Below, piece after piece: positions 17,286 to 26,537 of a DNA stretch of 64,000 nucleotides. This DNA is from Lysobacter sp. yr284. GTDB taxonomy: Bacteria > Pseudomonadota > Gammaproteobacteria > Xanthomonadales > Xanthomonadaceae. Each line of letters begins with the position of its first letter. Position 1 is the first letter of the stretch. The stretch covers positions 744,001 through 808,000 of the forward strand of contig NZ_FNPT01000001.1 of the NCBI RefSeq assembly GCF_900107375.1, given 5' to 3'. Below the pieces are notes generated by a model. The model ran no database searches. It was not told the origin of the DNA and was given only the letters and a program-made list of their open reading frames with translations. The position numbers were made by a program, and so were the translations under genes.

Positions 17286-18875
17286 ATGTCCGCCACCACC
17301 GCCAACGCTGGACCCGCCGGCCCCGCCGCGCCCGCGCAGCCGCAAGCCGCCTTCAAGCCGCCGAACATGGCGCTGACCACGCTGGGCCTGGCCCTGGCGT
17401 CGTTCATGCAGGTGCTCGACACCACCATCGCCAACGTCTCGCTGCCGACCATCTCCGGCAACCTCGGCGGCAGCGCCAACCAGGCCACCTGGGTCATCAC
17501 CTCGTTCGCCGTCAGCAACGCCATCGCGCTGCCGCTGACCGGTTTCTTCACGCGCAAGTTCGGCGAACGCAAGCTGTTCATGTGGGCGACGCTGCTGTTC
17601 GTGATCGCGTCCTTCCTGTGCGGCCTGGCCAACAGCATGGGCCTGCTGGTGGCCGCGCGCGCGCTGCAGGGCTTCGTCGCCGGGCCGATGTATCCGGTCA
17701 CCCAGGCGCTGCTGATCTCGATCTATCCACCGCACAAACGCGGACAGGCCATCGCGCTGCTGGCGATGGTGACCGTGGTCGCGCCGATCGCCGGGCCGAT
17801 CCTCGGCGGCTGGATCACCGACAACTACAGTTGGGAGTGGATCTTCTTCATCAACGTGCCGATCGGCATCTTCGCCAGCATCGTGGTCGGCAACCAGTTG
17901 CGCGGCCGCCCGGAGCGGCTGGACAACCCGAAGATGGACTACATGGGCCTGGCGATGCTGGTGATCGGCGTGGCCGCGCTGCAGATCATGCTCGACCTGG
18001 GCAACGACGAGGACTGGTTCAACTCCACCACCATCGTCGTGCTGACCATCGTCGCGGTGATCGCGCTGGCGGTGTTCGTGATCTGGGAACTGACCGAGCG
18101 CGACCCGATCGTCAACCTGCGCCTGTTCCGCCACCGCAACTTCGCCAGCGGCACCGCCGCGATGGTGCTGGCCTACTCGGCGTTCTTCGCCATCGGCCTG
18201 CTGGTGCCGCTGTGGCTGCAACGCAACCTGGGCTACACCTCGATCTGGGCGGGCCTGGCGACCGCGCCGATCGGCATCCTGCCGGTGCTGCTGACGCCGT
18301 TCGTGGGCCTGTACGCGGCGCGCTTCGACCTGCGCTGGGTCGCCACCGGCGCGTTCATCGTCATGGCCGCGACCAGCTTCGTGCGCTCGGGCTTCAACCT
18401 CGACGTGGACTTCCACCACGTCGCCCTGGTGCAGTTGTGGCAGGGCCTGGGCGTGGCGCTGTTCTTCATGCCGGTGCTGACGATCCTGCTGTCGGACCTG
18501 GAGCCGCACGAGATCGCCGCGGGCTCGGGCCTGGCGACGTTCGTCAGAACCCTCGGCGGCAGCTTCGCCGCCTCGCTGACCACCTGGGCCTGGAACCAGC
18601 GCAGCACCATCCACCACGCCCAGCTGACCGAACACATCGGCGCCTACGACCCGCAGATCCAGCAGACCGTGGACCAGCTCGGCCGCGGCGACCCGACCCG
18701 CGGGGCGCTGGCGTTGAACCAGATGATCTCGCAGCAGGCCGCGCAGATCGGCTTCAACGAGATGCTGTACCTGATCGGCATCCTGTTCGTGGTGGTGACC
18801 GCGTTCGTGTGGATGGCCAAGCCGCCGTTCACGGCCAAGATGGGCGGCGGCGCCGCGGCGGCCGGCGGGCACTGA
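17286..18875 (+). CDS. emrB: DHA2 family MFS multidrug transporter EmrB
   Basis: A 529-residue, 14-helix major facilitator protein. The DHA2 signatures are LDTTIANVSLPTISGNLG in the first helix, TWVITSFAVSNAIALPLTG, and VVAPIAGPILGGWITDNYSW at the end of helix 5 (motif C of antiporters). GSGLATFVRTLGGSFAAS lies near helix 13. It exports hydrophobic drugs by proton antiport with EmrA and the outer membrane factor. It is the last gene of the marR operon and is followed by a terminator. The polar N-terminus is Ala/Pro-rich. Confidence 0.93.
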   Translation: MSATTANAGPAGPAAPAQPQAAFKPPNMALTTLGLALASFMQVLDTTIANVSLPTISGNLGGSANQATWVITSFAVSNAIALPLTGFFTRKFGERKLFMWATLLFVIASFLCGLANSMGLLVAARALQGFVAGPMYPVTQALLISIYPPHKRGQAIALLAMVTVVAPIAGPILGGWITDNYSWEWIFFINVPIGIFASIVVGNQLRGRPERLDNPKMDYMGLAMLVIGVAALQIMLDLGNDEDWFNSTTIVVLTIVAVIALAVFVIWELTERDPIVNLRLFRHRNFASGTAAMVLAYSAFFAIGLLVPLWLQRNLGYTSIWAGLATAPIGILPVLLTPFVGLYAARFDLRWVATGAFIVMAATSFVRSGFNLDVDFHHVALVQLWQGLGVALFFMPVLTILLSDLEPHEIAAGSGLATFVRTLGGSFAASLTTWAWNQRSTIHHAQLTEHIGAYDPQIQQTVDQLGRGDPTRGALALNQMISQQAAQIGFNEMLYLIGILFVVVTAFVWMAKPPFTAKMGGGAAAAGGH

Positions 18876-18900
18876 GGCCCGGACATCGTCGGATGCATCG

Positions 18901-18930
18901 AACAGGCCGGGGCGACCCGGCCTGTTTCGT
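18901..18930 (+). terminator. Terminator of the marR-emrB operon
   Basis: AACAGGCCGGG and CCCGGCCTGTT form an 11-bp stem, a couple of mismatches at the loop aside, followed by TCGTTTG, 25 bp after the emrB stop. Confidence 0.75.
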
Positions 18931-18950
18931 TTGCCTCGCGGCTGCGGTGC

Positions 18951-19102
18951 CGCGGTCGCGGCTTGCGCCGCGGCTACAGGCAGGCCATGCGGTAGCCCGA
19001 CGCGCGGCGCGATCCGACTGTAGGAGCTGCGCGAGCTGCAACCGCGAAACATGGCTTGCCTCGCAGCTGCGGTGTCGCGGTCGCGGCTTGCGCCGCTCCT
19101 AC
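18951..19102. repeat. Cluster of three family A palindromic repeats
   Basis: Copies at 18951-18980 (inverted), 19020-19046 (direct, degenerate: TAGGAGCTGCGCGAGCTGC) and 19076-19102 (inverted). They fill the gap between the convergent emrB and hypX-like genes. Confidence 0.7.
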
Positions 19103-19115
19103 CGGGGCTTCGGGG

Positions 19116-20840
19116 TCATGCGTCGATGCGGGCGGCGGCGCGCTCGGTGGCGAAGCTTTCGCCGGCTTCGCACGGGGCCGCGGCGTGCTTGCGCACGAAG
19201 CGGCGGCGGGCTTCGTGGTAGCTGCGGTCGCCGCCGAAGAAATTGCGGTACATGTGCGCCAGTTCTTCCGCGCCGTAGCTCTCCAGCGGCTTGCGCCGCT
19301 CGTCTTCGTTGCGGCGGCGGCGCTTGAGCGCCAGCGCCTTGCGGCAGGCGCCGGGTTCGGCCAGGCGTTCGGCGCGCTGCTCGACATGGGCGAGGAAGTC
19401 GGCGCCGCCGGCGCCGAAGGCGGCGTCGATCAGGCCGATGCGCTCGGCCGCGGGCGCGCCGATCGGGCGCAGGCCTTCGGTCAGTTCCTGGGCCGCGGTC
19501 TCGCCGACCCGGCGCGGCAGCAGGTAGGTCCAGTATTCCGAACCGTACAGCCCGCCCATGCCTTTGTAGTGCGGGTTCATGACCACCCCGCGCCGCGCCC
19601 AGACCTCATCGGCGGCCAGCGCCAGGATCACCCCGCCGGCGCCGGCGTTGCCCTGCATCGCCGCGACCACCCGGTGCGAGTCGGTCAGCACGATCTCGCG
19701 CACCAGCGCATTCATCGCCAGGATGTTGCGCCACGATTCCAGCGCCGGGTCGGCGGCCGCCTCGATGGCGTTGAGGTGGATGCCGTTGGACCAGATGTCG
19801 TCGCCGCCCATCAGCACGATCGCCCGGGTCGGGCGCTGGCGCGCGTGCAGGAACGCGGTGCGCAGGCGGTCGCACTGCTGGGTCGACATCGCGCCGTTGT
19901 AGAAATCGAAATGCAGGTAGCCGACCGCGCCGGCTTCGCGGTAACGGATCTGGCGATAGCCGTGGTCGCGCCGCCCCGCCACCGAGGTGACCGGCTTGAG
20001 CGCGCGCGCCGGCACTCCGCGCAGGCGCGCCTCGCCCAACACCTGGGTCGCCGGCAGCTTGATCCCGTCCTTCTCGCGCAGGTGGCTCAACCACAGCGCG
20101 CCGTCGGCGCTGGCGACGCACACCGCGCCTTCGCGGCGCCCGAGCAGTTCGCCGGGACGGCCGCGCAGCGAGGGCTCGACGTGGGCGCCGAACACCTGGC
20201 AGCGCAGCCCGGCGATCTCGCCGCGCGCGCCCGGCGCGCTGTCGCCGCAGCGCACCCGCGCCAGCAGCGCGGCGTTGTCCATCGCCCAGTCCAGCGCGCG
20301 GTCGCCCGGGCGCATGCTCGGGCGCAGCCGCCCGCGCACCGCCGGGTCGGCGTAGTCCAGCGGCTGCGGCGCGAAGCCGCCGGCTTCGAAGCGCTCCACC
20401 GCCTGCAGCAAGGCGCGGACCGCCGCGTCGGTGACTTCGTGGCGGTAGAGCTGGCTCTTGGACGCGCCGCGCACGGCGAAGCCGGCGCTGGCCCAGATGT
20501 CGCCGGCGTCCATCTCGGCCGCGGCCTGCAGCACGGTGACGCCCCAGTCGTGTTCGCCTTCCAGGATCGCCCAGTCCAGCGAGGACGGGCCGCGGTCGCC
20601 GACGATGCCGGGGTGCACGATCAGGCAGGTATGGCGGCTCCAGATATCGTCGGGGATCGCCGACTTGAGCATCGGCGCGACGATCAGTTGCGGCCGCTCG
20701 CGCGCCACCGCCGCACGCATGCTGTCCGGGTCGGACGCCACCTGCACCGCGACCGCGTGCCCCAGCTCGGTCAGCTCGGCCCAGGCGCGTTGCGCCAGCC
20801 CATTGAACGCAGTGCATAGAAACACGATGCGCAGCGACAT
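19116..20840 (-). CDS. hypX: HypX/HoxX-like protein (formyltransferase plus enoyl-CoA hydratase fold)
   Basis: A 574-residue two-domain cytoplasmic protein matching HypX/HoxX of aerobic [NiFe]-hydrogenase maturation. The N-terminal formyl-tetrahydrofolate-binding half has MSLRIVFLCTAFNGLAQRA and CLIVHPGIVGDRGPSSLDWA. The C-terminal crotonase-like half has GNAGAGGVILALAADEVWAR, NPHYKGMGGLYGSEYWTYLL and the tail MYRNFFGGDRSYHEARRRFV. In hydrogenase-bearing bacteria HypX makes the CO ligand of the active site from a formyl group. No hydrogenase or other hyp gene is in the window, so its use here is unknown. The start at 20840 aligns with the family; upstream codons are low complexity. It is divergent from the cysteine-rich cluster. 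Confidence 0.85.
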   Translation of the reverse strand: MSLRIVFLCTAFNGLAQRAWAELTELGHAVAVQVASDPDSMRAAVARERPQLIVAPMLKSAIPDDIWSRHTCLIVHPGIVGDRGPSSLDWAILEGEHDWGVTVLQAAAEMDAGDIWASAGFAVRGASKSQLYRHEVTDAAVRALLQAVERFEAGGFAPQPLDYADPAVRGRLRPSMRPGDRALDWAMDNAALLARVRCGDSAPGARGEIAGLRCQVFGAHVEPSLRGRPGELLGRREGAVCVASADGALWLSHLREKDGIKLPATQVLGEARLRGVPARALKPVTSVAGRRDHGYRQIRYREAGAVGYLHFDFYNGAMSTQQCDRLRTAFLHARQRPTRAIVLMGGDDIWSNGIHLNAIEAAADPALESWRNILAMNALVREIVLTDSHRVVAAMQGNAGAGGVILALAADEVWARRGVVMNPHYKGMGGLYGSEYWTYLLPRRVGETAAQELTEGLRPIGAPAAERIGLIDAAFGAGGADFLAHVEQRAERLAEPGACRKALALKRRRRNEDERRKPLESYGAEELAHMYRNFFGGDRSYHEARRRFVRKHAAAPCEAGESFATERAAARIDA

Positions 20841-21122
20841 GGTCCATCCCCCTGTCACGACGAAGGCTCGAATGTGTGCCAATGCGTGTTCATAAACATG
20901 AGCAAAGATCACAAATTCCTGCTGCATCGCAGCGGCCTTGCGTTTCTTCGACGCGCATCGCCGTTCCACCAGAAAAGCGTCGCGAAAGCGCCGATCAGTG
21001 GCCGACGCCGGCGCCGGACCGCGTTCGCCCCAGCCGTCGCGCCCGCACCGCGACCGGCCGTCCCCGCGTCGGCCGAACACCGCTCACGACGAGCGTTCGT
21101 CCAACCGCACAAGGAGAGATCG

Positions 21123-21323
21123 ATGTTCAAACACGCCCGCCGCACCGTCGTCGCCACCGCGTTCTGCTTCGGCCTGGCGTTCTCGCTCGGCGCCTTCGCC
21201 CAGGACGAGTGCCAGGCCTGCATCGACGATTGTTATGTGCAGTACGAGGAGTGCCTCAACACCGGCATGTTCTGCAAGCCCGCGTTGAACCGCTGCACCG
21301 CGGCCTGCGGCTGCCAGGTCTGA
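21123..21323 (+). CDS. Small secreted eight-cysteine protein, paralogue 1 (66 aa)
   Basis: A signal peptide (RTVVATAFCFGLAFSLGAFA, cleavage predicted after AFA at about residue 26) precedes a mature domain of about 40 residues with eight cysteines spaced C-x2-C-x3-C-x6-C-x6-C-x6-C-x3-C-x-C. The mature part is acidic (DDC, EEC). AAGGAGAG lies upstream of the ATG. It is the first of four tandem paralogues that share the FCFGLAFS-type signal core and the cysteine scaffold. I do not recognise the family; a disulfide-stabilised extracellular or periplasmic protein is inferred. Confidence 0.8.
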   Translation: MFKHARRTVVATAFCFGLAFSLGAFAQDECQACIDDCYVQYEECLNTGMFCKPALNRCTAACGCQV

Positions 21324-21374
21324 GCGCAGCGCCGCCGCGGACGGCCCGGGCGGATGCGAACGTCCGCCCGGGCC

Positions 21375-21437
21375 GGATTCGGGATTCGGGATTCGGGATT
21401 CGGGATTCGGGATTCGGGATTCGGGATTCGGGATTCG
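21375..21437. repeat. Nine perfect tandem copies of GGATTCG
   Basis: A 7-bp microsatellite between cysteine-rich paralogues 1 and 2, not inside a gene. Copy number at such arrays often varies between strains. Confidence 0.95.
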
Positions 21438-21577
21438 GAATCATCGAAAGCGGCGCGGCCGCTGCGCCGCACCGGCGCAAAACCCATGCCGCAGCGCAGC
21501 GCAGAGCGCGCCCGCAACGCAGGCCTGCGCCGAGGCCCGCGCCGCAAAGCGGCCCATGCGCAGGAATTCCGCAACCG

Positions 21578-21667
21578 GCATCACATCCACGATGCCAAGC
21601 CGAGATGGAATGCGTGCGCAGCGGTGCTATAACTTCAGCGCGCCCACAGACGGGCACAGGGAGGAAC
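21578..21667 (+). promoter_or_regulatory. Conserved promoter-leader block of cysteine-rich paralogue 2
   Basis: This 90-bp block is a near copy of 22366-22459. Shared segments are GCATCACATCC, a TATAAC -10-like hexamer (21628-21633), CAGCGCGCCCA and GGGCACAGGGAGGAAC with the ribosome binding site. It shows that regulation was duplicated along with the coding sequence. Confidence 0.65.
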
Positions 21668-21895
21668 ATGATGTTCGCCACCGCTCGACGCCGCGCATCC
21701 GCGGCCTATCTCGCCGGCTTCGCGTTCTGCTTCGGCCTGGCTTTCTCGCTCAGCGCTTCCGCCGTCGGCTGCTCGGACTGCTGGGACCGCTGCTTCGCCG
21801 AGCGCCGCGAATGCCGCCAGGCCGGCAACCCTTCCGCGCAGTGCCAGGAAAACTTCCAGGACTGCGGCAACGGCTGCGGCTGCCCGATTCCCTGA
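21668..21895 (+). CDS. Small secreted eight-cysteine protein, paralogue 2 (75 aa)
   Basis: Signal peptide with AYLAGFAFCFGLAFSLSASA (cleavage near residue 32) and a mature domain with eight cysteines in the pattern C-x2-C-x3-C-x6-C-x9-C-x6-C-x3-C-x-C, ending CGCPIP. The spacing is identical to paralogue 4 and differs from paralogue 1 only in the fourth-to-fifth cysteine loop. Two ATG codons (21668 and 21671) follow GGAGGAAC; either can be the start. The function is unknown. Confidence 0.8.
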   Translation: MMFATARRRASAAYLAGFAFCFGLAFSLSASAVGCSDCWDRCFAERRECRQAGNPSAQCQENFQDCGNGCGCPIP

Positions 21896-21999
21896 TTCCA
21901 TTCGCAGCACGACCCGACGGCCGTCGCGGCTCCCCCGCGGCGGCGGCGCGGTCGCGCCTGCGCGTACCCCCGCAACCACCGACCGATCCAGGAGGGATC

Positions 22000-22212
22000 A
22001 TGTTGCAACGCATGCGTAATCGTCTGGCCCTGCTCGCCACCGTCGCCGCTTTCGGCTTCGGCCTCGCCTTCTCCGTTACCGCCGCACCGGAAACCTGCCA
22101 GCAATGCCTGGCCCGCTGCGATCAGATGCGCGCCAACTGCACCACCGCCGCCTGCGTGCACGAGGCGAAGATGTGCGCGATCCGCGACTGCCGCAGCGCC
22201 TGCACCAACTGA
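22000..22212 (+). CDS. Small secreted eight-cysteine protein, paralogue 3 (70 aa)
   Basis: Signal peptide LALLATVAAFGFGLAFSVTA (cleavage near residue 28) and mature cysteine pattern C-x2-C-x3-C-x6-C-x4-C-x6-C-x4-C-x3-C. It is the most divergent copy: the signal-peptide cysteine is glycine, the variable loop is shortest, and the C-terminal CGC is replaced by C-x3-C. The mature part is basic. AGGAGGG precedes the ATG. It keeps the first four cysteine positions exactly, which supports a common fold. Confidence 0.78.
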   Translation: MLQRMRNRLALLATVAAFGFGLAFSVTAAPETCQQCLARCDQMRANCTTAACVHEAKMCAIRDCRSACTN

Positions 22213-22365
22213 TCGCAAGCGCCGCGCGGCCTGCGCCCCCGGGCGCTGGCCGCGCAAAGCTTTGCCGCAGCGCAGCGTAACGCGCGCGACCGGCGCCGCC
22301 GTCCCCGCCGTGGGCGGCGGCGGCGCCTGTCGGAATCGACAGGGCTCACGCCTTTTCCGCCACCC

Positions 22366-22459
22366 GCATCACATCCGCCGCGGCGTCGGGACGTGGAACG
22401 CGTGCGGCGCGGTGATATAACGCCACAGCGCCCACCCACGGGCACAAGGAGGAACAGCG
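22366..22459 (+). promoter_or_regulatory. Conserved promoter-leader block of cysteine-rich paralogue 4
   Basis: A near copy of 21578-21667: GCATCACATCC, TATAAC (22416-22421), ACAGCGCCCA and GGGCACAAGGAGGAAC. The preceding bases (22213-22365) are GC-rich and contain no gene. Confidence 0.65.
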
Positions 22460-22696
22460 ATGCCGACCGCCGTCTTGCGCCGCGCACCCGCGGCCCGTCG
22501 CCTCGCCGGCCTGGCGTTCTGCTTCGGCCTGGCCTTCTCGCTGAGCGCGTTCGCCGGGCTGACCCCGGAGCAGTGCGCGCTGTGCTGGGACGACTGCAAC
22601 GCGCGCGCGCAGCTGTGCCGCGAAGACGGCGGCACGCCCGCGCAGTGCGGCCGCGAACGCCTGCGCTGCGTCAACGCCTGCGGCTGCCGCGCCTGA
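22460..22696 (+). CDS. Small secreted eight-cysteine protein, paralogue 4 (78 aa)
   Basis: Signal peptide RLAGLAFCFGLAFSLSAFA (cleavage near residue 32) and eight mature cysteines spaced C-x2-C-x3-C-x6-C-x9-C-x6-C-x3-C-x-C, exactly as in paralogue 2. GGAGGAACAGCG precedes the ATG. It is the last of the four tandem copies and lies 97 bp before the membrane glutaredoxin-like gene. Confidence 0.82.
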   Translation: MPTAVLRRAPAARRLAGLAFCFGLAFSLSAFAGLTPEQCALCWDDCNARAQLCREDGGTPAQCGRERLRCVNACGCRA

Positions 22697-22793
22697 GGCC
22701 GCGTCGCGGCGCCGGCGGGTTTGCGACTCCCGCGCCCGTTTCCCATCGCGGCATCCGCCGCACACCACCACCACGATCCACCGAGGACAAGGA

Positions 22794-23201
22794 ATGAATT
22801 TCAAGTCGATCCTGACCACCATCCTGGTCGTCGCCCTGGCCCTGGGCCTGGGCGTTGGCGCCGGTTACCTGGTCCGCAACACCGGACTGCTCGGCGGCGG
22901 CGGCAAGGGCGTGGAGATCGTCCAGGGCGACTACTCGGCCATCTACGCCAAGGCCGGCGGCGACATCGTGCTGTACTCGCTGTCGACCTGCCCGTTCTGC
23001 CACAAGGCCAAGGAACTGCTGGACAAGCACAACGTGCGCTATGTGGAGCGGGTGATCGACAAGGACGAAGCCGCGCGCAAGGAAGCCGACGGGCTCAAGA
23101 TCAACAGCGTGCCGGTGATCTACATCGGCGACCAGAGCATGCGCGGTTACGACGAGGCCAAGCTGGCCGAGCTGATCGACAAGCACGGCAAGAAGGCCTG
23201 A
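22794..23201 (+). CDS. Membrane-anchored glutaredoxin-like protein
   Basis: A 135-residue protein with an N-terminal membrane anchor (ILTTILVVALALGLGVGAGY) and a glutaredoxin fold: VLYSLSTCPFCHKAKELLDK with the CPFC active site at about residues 66-69, VRYVERVIDKDEAA, then NSVPVIYIGDQSMRGYDEAK with the cis-proline TVP-type turn (SVP). Glutaredoxins reduce disulfides or glutathione mixed disulfides. The anchor followed by a Gly-rich linker would place the domain at the periplasmic face if it follows the usual N-in topology. Its place directly after four cysteine-rich secreted proteins suggests, but does not prove, a link to their thiol chemistry. Confidence 0.85.
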   Translation: MNFKSILTTILVVALALGLGVGAGYLVRNTGLLGGGGKGVEIVQGDYSAIYAKAGGDIVLYSLSTCPFCHKAKELLDKHNVRYVERVIDKDEAARKEADGLKINSVPVIYIGDQSMRGYDEAKLAELIDKHGKKA

Positions 23202-23209
23202 GCCCCGAA

Positions 23210-23235
23210 CCGGCAGCGGCGATGGCCGCTGCCGG
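23210..23235. terminator. Hairpin between convergent genes
   Basis: CCGGCAGCGGC and GCCGCTGCCGG form a perfect 11-bp stem with a 4-base loop between the glutaredoxin-like gene and the convergent propeller gene. There is no T-run. Confidence 0.5.
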
Positions 23236-23261
23236 CTGCGCCCGGCGCCCGGGCCGACGGC

Positions 23262-24632
23262 TTACGGCGCCGGCCGCAGGCGTTTGACGAAAAACGCGTC
23301 GCTCGCGTTGTAGTGCTTGACGCCCAGGTAGAGCGCGCCGTCGCCGGATGGGACCAGCGCGACCGTCGCGGTGTTGTCCGAGCTCGGTTGTGCGAACGGC
23401 GCAGCCCACCACTGCGCGCCGGTCGCCGGCGAGTAAGCGATCGCCGCCGGGAAGTACTTGCCGTCGGCGCCGGCCGCCCAACCGGCCACCTGCACCCCCG
23501 CCGCGCCCAGGACGATGGCGTAGGCGCTTTCCTTGACCGCCCACGGCGACTGGCTGATCGCGCGCCACACTTCGCTGCCGTCGACCCCGGAATACTTGAC
23601 CGTCGCCATCCGCCAGTCGGCCGCGGGCGTGTTCCACCAACTGGCGCCGGCGACGTAGATATCGTCGTTGGCGTCGATCGCCAGGGCCTTGGGCTGGTCG
23701 GCGCGCGAGATTCCCGCGTCGAAGCGCGCGACCCAGCGCTGCGCGCCGGTGGCGCCGTCGTACTTGATCGTGGCGAAGTCCTGGAACCGCTCGCCGAAGG
23801 AATCGCCGGTCACCACCGGATCGCCCTGGCTGTTGACGGCGATGTCGAGGCCGAAGTGCGCCACCGACCGCCCCCACAGCATCGGCGCGTACAGCGCGAC
23901 CCACTGCTGCGCGCCGGTAGCGCCGTCGTACTTGACGGTCGCGAAGTGGCTGAACTGCGAGCTGCCCGACGCGCCGGTGACGAAGACGTTGCCGTGGCGG
24001 TCCAGGGCCACGGCGGCCGGCTCGTCGGATTCGTTGACGATCCGCCCGTAAGTGCTGGCCCACAGCTGCTGGCCGTCGCTGCCGCGGTACTTGACCGTGG
24101 CGTAATCCGTGCCGATCTGGCGCTTGAGCGCGGTGCCGATCACCACCACGTCGCCGGCCGCGTCGATCGCCAGCGCGGCGCCGAACCCGCCCTCCACGTC
24201 GCGCCAGCGCCGCTCCCACAACGGGCGGCCGTCGGCGCCGGAAAACTTGATGGTCAGGAAGGTCGGCCAGCCGCCCTGCGACGAGGCGCCGGTCACCACC
24301 GGATCGCCGTTGGGATCGACCGCCACCGCGTAAGCGTAGTCGAAGCGCCGCTCAGGCCCGTTGTTGCTGGCCTGCCAGAGCAGTTCGCCGCTGGGCGAGA
24401 GCTTGTTGACGGTCCACACCGTGGCCGGGCCGAGCGGCCGGTAGCCGACGATGTAGACGTTGCCGGCGGCGTCGCTGGCCATGGCGTTGCGCTCCACCGG
24501 ATCGCAGCACGAGCTGTGCCGGTTGGTGCTGCCGTCCAGGCGCGGCGAGGTCCATTCCACGACCGGCGATTGCGCCTGGGCCGCGCCGGCGACGGCGATG
24601 AGCGCGGCGGATACTGCGATGCGGGAGTTCAT
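23262..24632 (-). CDS. Secreted beta-propeller protein (SBBP/PQQ-like repeats)
   Basis: A 456-residue exported protein: signal peptide MNSRIAVSAALIAVAGAAQA, then about seven repeats of a 50-60 residue blade. Each blade has a pattern such as AVDPNGDPVVTGAS or AIDANDDIYVAGAS followed by F-A-T-V-K-Y-D/S-G and a W strand (YDGATGAQQWVALY occurs with close variants). The pattern matches SBBP or PQQ-like beta-propeller repeats and suggests a substrate- or protein-binding scaffold with no visible enzyme motif. It lies alone on the minus strand between the cysteine-rich cluster and radA. Confidence 0.8.
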   Translation of the reverse strand: MNSRIAVSAALIAVAGAAQAQSPVVEWTSPRLDGSTNRHSSCCDPVERNAMASDAAGNVYIVGYRPLGPATVWTVNKLSPSGELLWQASNNGPERRFDYAYAVAVDPNGDPVVTGASSQGGWPTFLTIKFSGADGRPLWERRWRDVEGGFGAALAIDAAGDVVVIGTALKRQIGTDYATVKYRGSDGQQLWASTYGRIVNESDEPAAVALDRHGNVFVTGASGSSQFSHFATVKYDGATGAQQWVALYAPMLWGRSVAHFGLDIAVNSQGDPVVTGDSFGERFQDFATIKYDGATGAQRWVARFDAGISRADQPKALAIDANDDIYVAGASWWNTPAADWRMATVKYSGVDGSEVWRAISQSPWAVKESAYAIVLGAAGVQVAGWAAGADGKYFPAAIAYSPATGAQWWAAPFAQPSSDNTATVALVPSGDGALYLGVKHYNASDAFFVKRLRPAP

Positions 24633-24816
24633 GCGTGCGTCCTTTGCGATGAGGTGTCGAAGCGACGTAAGCGTCGCCGCACCAGTATCGCCACGGCGCC
24701 TGCGCGAACTGCGAACGCAGGCGCGGAACCTCGATGCCGCGGCGGCGCGCGAACGCGAACGGGCGCGGACGGGCGACGCGCGCCAGGCGCGCGCGCATCG
24801 CCGGCGCCGGCGCGGC

Positions 24817-26229
<1,413 letters not shown>

Positions 26230-26380
26230 GGCGGACGGCGACTGCGCGGGTAAAGCGGCACTTTAGCCGCTGATCGTCGCAGCGTGCGAGACGCGGCGCG
26301 GCGGGTTGCTGCGCGCGGTGCGGGTGCGGGTGCGAACGTGCGGGTGGGCTGCGGAGGGGTTCGCGGCGGGTGGGCGGTTC

Positions 26381-26463
26381 GCGGTCGCGGCTTGCGCCGC
26401 TCCTACAAGGGGCGGCGGATCGATCCGGGCGAGCGGTAGGAGCGGCGCAAGCCGCGACCGCGC
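26381..26463. repeat. Family A palindromic repeat pair
   Basis: Inverted copies at 26381-26407 and 26436-26463, separated by 28 bp, between the small unknown gene and radA. Confidence 0.75.
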
Positions 26464-26537
26464 CACCGCGCTACGGTGCCGGCCTCGTCAAACGGTGCTC
26501 CTGCGCACGCGCCGCGTTCCCGCCGCGCGAACCGCGC

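Noticed and set aside
18951-19102. Ends of an insertion sequence
   Set aside because: The palindromes belong to dispersed family A and enclose no transposase gene or target duplication.
21375-21437. Possible CRISPR array
   Set aside because: The repeats are 7 bp with no spacers, so it is a simple tandem repeat. No cas gene is present.
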